Positions 32,126 through 43,246 of a stretch of 64,000 nucleotides of DNA are shown here, piece by piece. The notes beneath the pieces were generated by a model. That model did no database searches. It worked only from the letters and a program-made list of their open reading frames with translations, and was not told the origin of the DNA. The translations under genes and the position numbers were made by a program. Within the stretch, counting starts at the first letter, position 1. Each line of letters begins with the position of its first letter. This stretch comes from Myrica gale (lineage: Eukaryota > Streptophyta > Magnoliopsida > Fagales > Myricaceae): assembly GCA_963930655.1 (NCBI GenBank), contig OZ005611.1:22803001-22867000 (forward strand), in the 5' to 3' direction.

Positions 32126-34328
32126 ATAATTAAGCCTTAAATTAAAGCAACCCAATCATATGAAAATAAGATGAGACAAATACACTTTTCACTCATGCAT
32201 CAACTACAAGGTTTTTGACACATTGCAGCTTAAACTATCACTTTTGACACATTGTACCCTCCAACTTCTAATGTTAGACATTTTGCACCCTAAATTACTC
32301 ATTTTGACACATTACATCATTTAACTACCAATGTTATATACTTTGTACCTTCCGTCCGACAATAATACCCCCGAAAATTTAATGAATTGACAAATTTTTT
32401 TCAATATATGTAAAATGAGTCAAGGACATTATTGTCATTTTAGTCTATAAATTTGACAAGACATGCATAATATCTAAGATTGATAGTTAGAGGGTGCAAA
32501 ACCTAATGATAACTATTCTCGAAAATAGTTCACAAGAAAAAGAAAAAAATTCATTTTGTACTCTTTGTCAATGTCACTTTGGGGTTCAAATTACTATCAT
32601 GTTCATCACATGGAGCCTTCAAACTAACAAAAAGTTAGAATTATCATGTGACACTGTTTGAATGGTTGGAGCTTATCATAAGATATATGCATATCCATGC
32701 ATTTTAATAGTTGGAAGGTTGATGGTTTAGATTCCCAAAATAGTAGTGATCCCATAATTTCAGGGGAGCAAAATAATATTCCCCTACAAAAAAAATGGCG
32801 TTCATACACAAATAACGGATACAGGAAGTTGTAAAGCGTGTTGTTATACGCTAAGCTCTTTTAAGCTAAGATGTTATGTTATATAAATAATTTACCATAA
32901 GGGTATTAACAGTACTCTATAGAGGAAATAAACAAGATAATATCCAACCATTTAGTATTTTTAAGATCTAACTAGCTAGATCTATCAAGAAAAACACTAC
33001 ACGGGAGTATTCAAGCAATTAGAGAAAAATATATGCATACTTGGTTAATTAATTTTGTTTATAAAAACTGTGAAAAAAATGTCTATAAGAGTTAAAAATT
33101 ATAGTACGACATATATAGTATAAACAGGAAACATAGATATATATATTCTGAAATACCAAATTGCGATTTTGAGTCTTGAAAGAGTATAGTTAATCACCAA
33201 TTTGATGAATAGTTTCATAATAGAGTTTGATAACAAATTCTATGTAAAATTGCTGCATCTCCTTTGAATGCCGTCCAGCCTGCACCATGAAGCAGAAATG
33301 TTATCCACGAAGAGACGGAGGCCGGTGGGGTGGCTGTCGCTGGAGGCAGGGAGGTGAGGTTATGGCTGGGTGAGACCGTGAGAATTTGTTTCGAGAGGCC
33401 CAGAAGATTCACAAAGAAGAAGCCCTCGCATGAGTCACGCTTGTCACTTTGTCTTAATGACTTTTGTCTTTGTTTCCATTTTTTCAAAATCTAACCCTCA
33501 AAGTCAATTCGTAAAACAACCTGAATTAATTTTTTTTTTTTAAAATTCAGAATCGAAAAATTTCAACATTTTCGCTGAAATTTCCGATTTCGGTTTCGGA
33601 ATAGGCCGGAACTGAAATACTGGTATCAAAATCGGAACTGAAAATTCCATTTTCGCCGGAATAAATTATTATGAAGTAAAGTTCAAATATTTATTGGGAA
33701 AGTGACATATTCTTTTATCTTACACTTTTCAGCCATGCATGCAGTATGTTTGATTTCTTATTCATTTGAACTTAAAAATTAAAATACTCACCAAAAACAA
33801 ACTTAAAAAAGTCTCCCTAATAATTTTATGTACCTTTTTTTTTATGGGGGTAATGATTGAAATGTCTAGCCTAATTTGAACTGTCTGCAAACTTTACAGC
33901 AAATCCTGAAGAACTAGCACAAATCCATCACTTTTTTTTTAGGGACGGAGCTCCCAAAAAATTATTGGGAAAAATGTTTTTCTTTTAGTAAAAAAAATAT
34001 ATTTTTAATTATTTTCTTATATTTTGTGTAATATTTGACCTTCTTAAAATTTTTTTTTGCGTGACTGTCTCCTTCTAAGGTTCAATCCGGACTTTGTCAT
34101 TGGCTCTCACGAGTCTCACTTAAATGGACTATATAATATAATCTTTATAATTAAATCTAGAACAGTGAGCGTTTTATATACAATCCCGTTACATACTTAA
34201 CCACTACGACAAGCCAGCATTTTTTAAAGGAAAATTTTTACTCATTAATTTAATGCAATTTTGAAAAATTCATTTAAATTAATTTTTTATGACACATTAG
34301 GAGTAATGATAACCTAAAAAAATTCATA
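32126..34328. repeat. Intergenic with repeat relics
   Basis: 32170-32520 holds alternating GACACATTG and TTTGCACC phrases of the same dispersed family as 7270 and 28590. 33560-33665 holds TTTCGGTTTCGGAATAGG-type sequence, like the CCGG-rich hAT element at 363-979. The minus frame 33215-33487 shows no recognised domain. Confidence 0.45.
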
Positions 34329-34511
34329 GGACATGTTTGTTTGCCTAAAATTTTAGCGCCCAAAATTTATAACAAAACAAATATATTTCAAAATTTTCAA
34401 CTTTTACACATATACTTCAAAATTTTCACAAATCCCAATAAATTTCAACATTTAAAAGATTTTTGAAAATTTTAATAATATTCTTTAAAATTTTGGTAAA
34501 CAAACATAACC
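34329..34511. mobile_element. Short AT-rich MITE
   Basis: Ends GGACATGTTTGTTTGCC and GTAAACAAACATAACC are inverted repeats with TAAAATTTTAG and AAAATTTT immediately inside. It belongs to the same class as 5092-5283 and 21031-21229. Confidence 0.65.
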
Positions 34512-34631
34512 TAAATCATCCCAACAAGATTTAGACATAATAATTTATTATTTTAACGGTCCAAATTTAGTGAAATTGCTAGAGTCGAGTAAGTGTACAG
34601 TACTCATCTACAATCGTTTTCTTATCACTTA

Positions 34632-34811
34632 GACAGTGTTTGAGTATTGAAATTTTAGGGAGGTTAAAATTTTAGTGTATTGGATTTGGTGAATAAGTGA
34701 AGAGAAATTATTTTTAATATTTATTATAATGAAAAGTAATGATGTAATGAAGAGAGATATATTATATTATAATTTTTTATTCTGTTAAAATTTTTAATAA
34801 CAAACGTAACC
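34632..34811. mobile_element. Short AT-rich MITE
   Basis: Left end GACAGTGTTTGAG with GAAATTTTAGGG inside; right end AACAAACGTAACC with GTTAAAATTTTTAA inside. It lies about 120 bp from the previous element and about 460 bp upstream of the SOV TATA box. Confidence 0.55.
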
Positions 34812-35273
34812 TAAAAAAGAGAAAAAAATATAAAACATTTTATTATCTTCTTCTTTTCTTAAGTCCTATGTTGTCATATGAATAATCCATTCGACTTTCA
34901 TGGAAAGAAAAAAAGAAAAAGAAGAAAGAGAAAGAGTAAAGAACCAAAAAAAAAAACAAAAAAAATATATATCCACCTCCCACCGCAGGAAGTCCGCAAA
35001 AGTCCAAAATAAGATTAACACGTGTGAGAAGATCCTTCCGCCATCGCAGCTCTTCTCACTCCCTCAGTCATCAATTACAAAAAGTAAAAAAATTGAAAAA
35101 AAGGAAAAAGAAAGAGAAAGGAAGAACGGGAACAGAAAAGGTGTGAAGAAAAGGGGAGCCGGACAAAAGGAATCTAGAGTCGGCGCCTGTGTCCCCGCCG
35201 ACCAATTATCACGTCATTTTCTTTCACCACCACCACAACCTCCACAATTGCCACTCGTCTCTGTCTTCCACAA

Positions 35274-35280
35274 TATATAA
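35274..35280 (+). promoter_or_regulatory. Putative TATA box of SOV
   Basis: TATATAA lies about 300 bp upstream of the SOV ATG and is followed by a CT-rich stretch that looks like a plant 5' leader. The assignment is by position and sequence only. Confidence 0.5.
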
Positions 35281-35578
35281 AAACCATCGCCCTCTCATTT
35301 CTCTTGTTTGTTTTGCTTTCTTTTTCGTTCGTCTTCCTCTTTTTTGCTTCTTAAATTGTTTTTCTATTTCTTTTCCTCATACTATTACTTTTCTTATCGG
35401 TATCTTCCGGTGTATTTTTTAACCAATCGGAAGAGCCCCGGAATCCATCTCTGATTTTTCTGATCCATCTAGGGTTTTCGATATCTTCTCTGTTATATTT
35501 TGTTTTAATTATTTGAATCTTTTTGGAGGTTTTTCGTTTTCCCTGGTCTTTTAAAAGCTTTATTGCATCATCATAATT

Positions 35579-38500
35579 ATGAGCGGCGTCGTTCAACAAT
35601 CTGTAGTTGAAACATCAACTGTCGATTGCGATGTTGACAAGGAGAAGAAGAAGAAGCGCCGATCTAGGCGATCCAAACAAACGCCTCCCTCTTCAGGTAA
35701 TGTATTCTTCCTTTTCTTTTTCCGTCCACCATTCTTTTGGGAGTTTTGGGTGAATATATAACTTGATTTTTGGGGGTTCTGCAATAGGAACAAGGGGATA
35801 TTTTCGTTTTGCGATATTCTTAATTGTTTTTTTTTAAAGGGCGGATATCATCACTGGATTTATGTGCTAATTGGGTTAGGCTGGTAGAGGAAGATGTAGT
35901 CCTAATAAGCAAAAAAAAAAATCTAATTGAGTTGGTGGAATAATTTAACCTGCGACAATTGCTGCTTTATTTATTAATTTAAGGCTCATTTAGTTTAATG
36001 GCAAGTTATATCTTCTTGATGAGTTGGATAATCCTGAAGCTGCTTGTTTCATGAATCCCTTCGCTGGTTTGGAATAGTGTGTGGCTGTTCAGTCAAACGC
36101 TGCCTCTCTAGGTTGAGATGCGTCATTGTGGTTTCTGATGATGTACCAGGATGCACAACAATAAAATCTTTATTGTTGAGACTTGTTAATAGAATTGTGA
36201 CGTTTAGGGTAATGAAGTTTTGGTTACATTACTTTGAAGTTTGGAGTGAGTTTAAATTGAAAATTTAATAGGTCCATTAATATAACAAAATTTACTTCGA
36301 CTCCACTACTCCTATTATACTATCAGTATGGCTGTTAACGCCAACTCTAGTGAAAATCCTCCTATTATAAATGTGAAATTGCTGCTAAAAAAATAATAAT
36401 AACCTTACCAACCATTAGTTTTGGTCAAGATTGAATTGCAACAAACCTTCCAAGAACTGGAAGTAACAAATGCAAACTAAGCTTTGGCTTATTCGAGCAG
36501 CCACGCTCCAAATTAAGAGATTCTCTGCAAATGCCTTTTTATGCCTTATTCCCCTCTTTTCTATCTATATATACGCAAAGTCTTATGAATGCCCCTGCTA
36601 ACAGGCCTTGTACTAACCCTTAAAAGTTCAACTAATATGAGCCCAGCCCATAACTAACTTGCCAGCTCCATATAGACATCTGCACCTGAATGTATTCCCC
36701 TCATGCCTCCACAACTAACAGTTACATGAATTGCCATCCCATGATTGGAAAGTAGTTTCGTTTTACCCACTAAGGTCCCCATAAGTAAATAATTTTCTAA
36801 CCTATAATAACGAATGCTATGAATAAGGCATGTGGTTTGATGGGAAAAAAATTTAAAAACACAATACAATCTTATTATGATTGGTTTAACACATTAAATA
36901 AAAGCAAAAATAATCACTATTTTGTTTGGTAAAGTAACTTTTAGCACTGTGAATGGACAATTCGATCTCAATCGAGACCACAATTAGGGGTAGTGAAAGT
37001 TTCCTTCAGTTTTTTTGTTCTCTGAAAGCTGGGCTACTCAGAAGGCATAATGCTTCCTCCAGTCATAAAATCTCCTAGTATGGTTGAAAGTGAGATGCAA
37101 TTCATGACGATGTCGGTTGGTGTCGTCAAAGCTTTAAACAGGTGTATATTTGTGTGTTTTACACTGGTACGTGCATATGATTTACATGCATGTACACATT
37201 GTGGTAAGTCAGAAAGACTTTTTAAGCAGGCGGGTTCGTTTCTTTGAAGCTTTACACACACGCATGTGTTCAAGTGTATGCTTAACAGTTAGCAGCATAA
37301 GACCTATGTTATCTTGTTTCACTTTATACCACCTTTAGCTGAGATTCTTATGGCAGTTGCAATCCATTATGTTTTTTAAAATTCAAATTATTGACTCTGG
37401 CCTTTATTGTTCTCCTTTTCTCTTTATTTGGTAGCTTCTTGTAGTTCAGCAAATGGAATACATGGGGAAGCATTAAAGTGCATGGGAGATGGGGGAACAT
37501 GTAATCATGTAAATGCAGCCCTAAGTAGCTCTTCATCGACGCAGCTTGGATTGGGCATGTATCATCTGGATGATGACGAGTTAACCAGAGAATCTGCTTT
37601 CCGTTCTATGCTGACAATGCATATCAGCGAACAAGCGGACTCCCTGGAGGCACAAGGCATATCAAATCATTGTGGGTCGGATATTGGTAGGAGAGTGTTT
37701 TCACAATCTTGTCCTGAACCAGTTACCCGTGGAGGGTCACTTGGGACATTTACAGACAAGGATTCGTTTCTTTTCTCTCATATTGAGGTTTCCCAAAGGA
37801 AATATTTTGATCCACACTGGTCCATGGATGCTGTTGATGAGGCACTAACGGTTAGTCTGAAATCAGGTCTTGATGTCTAAAATATATTTGACCATTCTAA
37901 CCTGTGTTGCTGGCGCATGGGAAATTCTTGACTCATTTGTTTTCTTCTGTTACAGAAAGGTGATGTTTTTAAAGCTTTGTTCCGTGTCAATGCTTTCAAT
38001 AGACTTGAGGTTTGTTACATTTCTTTTCTAGTATAACTTACGACTTTAATATTCTTCATGATCCTCAAAGACGAATTACTGAATAATAACGTGATTACTG
38101 TTTTGTTATACTCATAGGCTTATTGCAAAATTGATGGGGTTCCAACTGATGTTCTTGTTAGTGGAATTTGTGCCCAGAATAGAGCTGTAAGTCTGAATTG
38201 CATTTATTCTTCAAATTCTCATTTGTCTTGGTTGTTCCTTTATGCATTTGTGTCATTGGAAGCCCCTGCCACACCCTCACCCCCCAATGCATCGGAGGAC
38301 TGAGGTCCATGAGGAAAATGCAAGTAATTTTGTCTGCTTATGTGCACACAAGTTTCTAGACTTCTACGTTTTTCTGCATGTGCGTTGTGATGCATTATTC
38401 TTCTGTTTATATTCGTGGTCTATGTTAATAGTTTTGTTGTTGGTAAAATAATGATCATAAGAAGTTATATCTCTCTTTGTTTCTGTTACGAAACATCCTT

Positions 38501-41500
38501 CTATAGTGAAAATTGCCACACATGGGCCATTTGTGTGCTCTTTTTATTATTAAAATCTCATTCCATGCACATGCACATCAAGCAAGTGCTCTAAAAGGGG
38601 AGGTGGTATTGTAGCATGTTAGGTCAAAATTCAGATACTCCATCACAAAATGTTGTATTAAAGATTATCCTTTTTATATTTCATTCTTTTTTTTTTCGGG
38701 ATGAGGCTCATAATTGCAGTATTATCTTTCTTTTCCTTTTAATGCAGGTGGAAGGAGACATTGTAGCGGTCAAGGTCGATCCACTGTTGTTGTGGACAAG
38801 GATGAAAGGGTCAACTGGGATAAATAACAGTTCTCCGCTGGTGGAAGATGGTAACCTAATCCTGGAAGATGTTGAAACAGCTACTGATATCGATAAAAGT
38901 AAAAGTAATGTAGATGCAGACTGTAAGTATGCCCATTATAGAAGTTGCCCCATTCCTGAGAAGGGTTTTTATTGTGGGGACACTACTTTCATGGGTGAAT
39001 CTGTTGAATCAGAGCTGATTGGACCAGCTAGATGTAATCTTGTCGATCCATATCTTGCTGCTGCTTCAGATTTTTCACAGGTAGGTTCTTCTATTGGACA
39101 GAATGAAGTTAACACTGCAGTTGGGAGAGTGTGTGCTTTAATCAGTTCATTTCCTTCAAGACGACCAACTGGTAGAATCGTTGCCATAATTGATTCATCT
39201 CCTCGTCGAGATGCTGTTATTGGTTTTCTTAATGTTAAGCAGTGGTTTTCCCACCGTGAATTAGGCAGAAAAGACGCAAAGAAGAACAAAAGTTCATTAT
39301 TTGGCCGTGAGTACATCCACCTAACACCAATGAACCCAAAATTTCCAAAAATGATGGTCCTGGTGAACGGCTTGCCAGACTTCATCTGGAAAAGATTGGA
39401 GAAGGGTGATTCAGCAGTTGAAATGGAGCTGTTAGCTGCTCGAATTGATAATTGGGATGAAGAAAGTCCCATTCCACGAGCCCACATCTTGCATAATTTT
39501 GGACGAGGCAGTGAATTAGATCCACAAATCAATGCGATTTTGTTTGAAAATGCAATTCATTCATCTGAATTTTCTGCTGAATTGCTAGCTAGCCTTCCAC
39601 GTAATCTTTTGGAGGTGCTGCCTGAGGAACTTCAAAGTAGAAGAGATCTTAGGAATTTGTGCATATTTACTATTGACCCATCCACTGCAACTGATCTGGA
39701 TGATGCCCTATCCATTGAAAGGTTGTCTAATGGAAATTTCAGGGTAGGAGTCCACATTGCTGATGTGTCATATTTTGTTTTACCGGACACAGCGTTAGAC
39801 ATAGAAGCTCAGATCCGATCAACAAGTGTCTACATGTTGCAACGTAAGATACCGATGTTGCCCCCACTGCTTTCAGAGCATCTAGGTTCGCTTAACCCTG
39901 GAGTAGATAGACTTGCATTTTCTGTTTTCTTGGACATCAACCATGATGGAGATGTTGTGGACCGCTGGATTAGCCGTACCGTGATACAATCTTGTTGTAA
40001 GCTTTCATATGAACATGCTCAGGACATTATCGACGGAATACTTGATATGCGGGGTTCTAATATCATTGAAAACCGGTATCCCCAGTTGCATGGCCCATTT
40101 GAGTGGCCTGATGTTATTAGCTCTGTTAAAAGCCTTCATGACATTTCCAAAATCTTGAAGCAGAAGAGGTTTAGTGATGGGGCCTTGCAGCTGGAGAGCT
40201 CCAAAGTTGATTTCCTATTTGATGAATACGGTGTCCCGTACGATACTATTCTCTGTCAGCGGAAGGAGTCGAACTATTTGGTTGAGGAGTTTATGCTTTT
40301 AGCAAATCGGACAGCTGCGGAAATCATTTCCAGAGCTTTTCCTAATTGTGCATTACTGCGAAGGCATCCTGAACCTAATATGCGGAAGGTCAGAGAGTTT
40401 GAAACATTTTGCTTCAAACATGGTTTGGAATTGGACACTTCTTCTGGCCGATTTCATGAGTCACTGGAGCAAATCAAGGAAAAGCTCAAGGATGATGCTG
40501 TGCTGTTTGATATTATTATCTCATATGCTTCAAGGCCAATGCAATTGGCTACTTACTTTTGCAGTGGAGATTTAAAAGATAGTGAAAATGAGTGGGGTCA
40601 TTATGGGTTGGCTGTTCCTCTCTACACTCATTTCACTTCACCACTGCGTAGGTATCCTGATATTATAGTGCACCGGACGCTGGCTGCAGCCCTGGAGGCT
40701 GAGGAGTTGTATTTAAAATTAAAGCATCGAGGGACATTTCATAAACAAAGCATGGGAGAGAAAGTGGCAAGAAGATGTTTCACTGGTATTCATTTTGATA
40801 GAGACGCTGCAGAGTCCCTGGAAGGTAAGGAAGCATTGTTAGCCGCGGCACTAAAGCATAGAGTTCCCTGCACTGAATTACTTACAGAGGTCGCTGCTTA
40901 TTGCAATGGAAGAAAGTTGGCTAGTAGGCATGTCAATGATGCCTGTGACAAGCTCTACATGTGGGTCCTGCTAAAGAAAAAAGAGGTAGCTTTTTTTTTC
41001 TGCCTTCTGCCCTTTGTGTTTTGCAGTCCATTGTTTTCTTTTCTTTTTTTGTTTGTCGGAAGTGGATGAGATTGGCGTAAGAGTTAAGTGCATGTGTAAG
41101 GTGCTAGATTGTGAATGCCCTCAACTACTCTGAATAGTCTGTGATTTTTAATTCGATATTTTGATAATTCTATAATACATGGTTCCAATCATGAAGTCAT
41201 TAATTAGAACTCCAACGGAAGCTAACTAGTAAACCTTAATCTGTCTCATAGAGCTAAAGTGTTTGGGATTGTGTTAGTTCTGCGGAGTTTTGGTTATTGC
41301 TCTCCTTGTTGTGGTCATTCCCTGATTGTTTCGCTTTTTGGTTTAAATTTTACCTCTCTATCGTCCTACAGATTTTGTTTTCAGAAGCAAGAGTATTGGG
41401 TCTTGGGCCAAGATTCATGTCCATATATATTCAAAAGCTTGCTGTAAGTTGCTTTTGACTCTCTACCCATGGCTTAAATAAAACCTCTCTATCCCTACCC

Positions 41501-41971
41501 TGCACCCCAAAATTTTGATTTTATTTTTGCAGTTTTGTATCTTGTTTTCCTTAATGCTTATGATTTCAGATTGAGCGGCGGATATATTACGATGAAGTTG
41601 AAGGTTTGACAGTAGAGTGGCTTGAGGCTACATCCACGTTGGTGATTAATTTTTGTCCTACCAAACGCTTATCTAGGAGAGGTGGCCCTGGTAAATGGAA
41701 GGCACTTGAAGATGTTGCATTTGTTGTGAGTGCATATGATCCGGAAGTTGAACTTGGGCTGTTTGAAGGAGATTTCAGTACTGGTGTCGGCGCTAAAGAT
41801 CCGGAGCCCAGTTGCAAATCTGACGTTTCAAATACTGAAGTTGAGCCTGGAGTTTTCCCTCTCACAGTGCATCTCCTTTCAACGATTCCTGTATCACTTC
41901 ATTCAGTTGGTGGGGATGATGGACCCATTGATATTGGGGTGAGGCTGTACATGAGTTCCTATTTGAGGTAA
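35579..41971 (+). CDS. SOV: DIS3L2-type 3'-5' exoribonuclease (SUPPRESSOR OF VARICOSE)
   Basis: Seven exons join in phase: 35579-35696, 37435-37850, 37956-38009, 38118-38186, 38748-40985, 41372-41443 and 41570-41971, giving 1122 residues. The protein has a basic N-terminus (KEKKKKRRSRRSK), cold-shock-type OB folds, an RNB (RNase II) catalytic domain and a C-terminal S1-like part. The metal-binding cluster is DPSTATDLDDA, with Asp at 529, 535, 537 and 538; a second RNase II signature, FTSPLRRYPDIIVHR, starts at 848. There is no N-terminal PIN domain, which separates DIS3L2 from DIS3/RRP44. The family degrades cytoplasmic RNA from the 3' end without the exosome; in Arabidopsis SOV offsets loss of decapping. 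Splicing exon 5 to exon 6 restores ILFSEARVLGLGPRF, confirming that acceptor. It is apparently intact. Confidence 0.95.
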
Positions 41972-42618
41972 CTCGGGTGTTTGAAAGTGTCGGCCAACCT
42001 GTTGGAAGGGGACTTTGTGAAGATTAAGATAACAGAGCCTTTCCATCCAAAGCTCTGTTGTAGATATGAAGTTACTGTATAGTCCACAAGAGTCTTAAAT
42101 GAGAAACCTTAAGGTTTAAATCTGCTGATGCTCTGATGAATCTACGATGCTAAAACATTTGGTGGTGGTAGGTGTAGATAATGGTGGAGGATTCTGTTGC
42201 AGCTTTGACTTTAGTAGGCTTTTTATTTATTTTTAACAGGCGCTGCTTGCTGGAATTAGGCCCTTGTTTTTTATAGGCCATTTCCATCCAATGTTACTTG
42301 GTTAATGTATGCTGTCATCCTTCAAAGCCGAATTTATGCTGTATTTGTCTTCTTCCCTTTGGACTGCAGCCCAATAGTTTTTTGATTTTGGGTGGCAAGA
42401 TCAAGTAGTTTGACTCTGTTATGGTGTATTACTGTCCAAACTGGGAGATTGGCTGTAACTCCCAGTTGAATAACAATTGTTCTTATTTTGTTGAGGTGAA
42501 ATGGAAGTGTAATCTCTTTTTAAGGGTTGTTTGAAAATTGCTGCCCTGACTGAGTACCTCTTTTGAAGCGTTATAGAAATTCTGTCTAATTTGTTGAATG
42601 AATTGTCTATTAATCAAT

Positions 42619-42624
42619 AATAAA
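42619..42624 (+). terminator. Putative SOV polyadenylation signal
   Basis: AATAAA lies 648 bp after the SOV stop codon within AT-rich sequence, with no other feature between. It would give a 3' UTR of about 670 bases. Earlier, weaker signals cannot be excluded. Confidence 0.4.
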
Positions 42625-43246
42625 ATTTGGGATGAATATATTTTGCATTTTTCAGCCGATGATACGTTGTACTCTCATTTATTATTTACAAATTAATTTC
42701 TATAATCTTTTTATGGTAAAATTGTAATTTTTTAGAGGCTAAAAATTAATTTCAAAAAATGTTAACGTTTTAAATTAATAGTTAGTAGGTGTCATATATT
42801 TTCTTTCTTCTTGTTTTTTATATTATTATATTTTCTTAATTTTGCAAAGCTGTAAAGGGTAGGACTTTCTTTGTTTGTTTTCTCTCTTCATTGTTTTTTT
42901 TATATAATTATATTTTTCTCAAATTTGCTGCAGTATAAAAATTAAAACTAAAAAAATTTAAAAGCGAAAACTTGAGCGATAACCTATTAACCATAAAAGA
43001 AGATGGTGCATCTCTTCATACGAAGCCAAACAGGGAGATGAAGCACGAGTCGATTTTTCACTTGAGAACTGGGATTAATCGCTAGCTGTGTAGAAGGTGA
43101 AGAATGCTCCCGCAGCCAAACACTCCTAAGTCCTCACTGAATATTTACGCGCCAAGGAGAAAAGGCACGAACTCGCTTGAGAAGGGGAACCGGAGGCTGG
43201 TCCAATCAGTCTCATTCTTCCCTCCAATTTTTGGTGCTTGTGAGAA

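Noticed and set aside
34900-35280. 126-codon Lys/Glu-rich frame upstream of SOV
   Set aside because: It is a translation of a purine-rich low-complexity tract, and it runs into the SOV TATA box.
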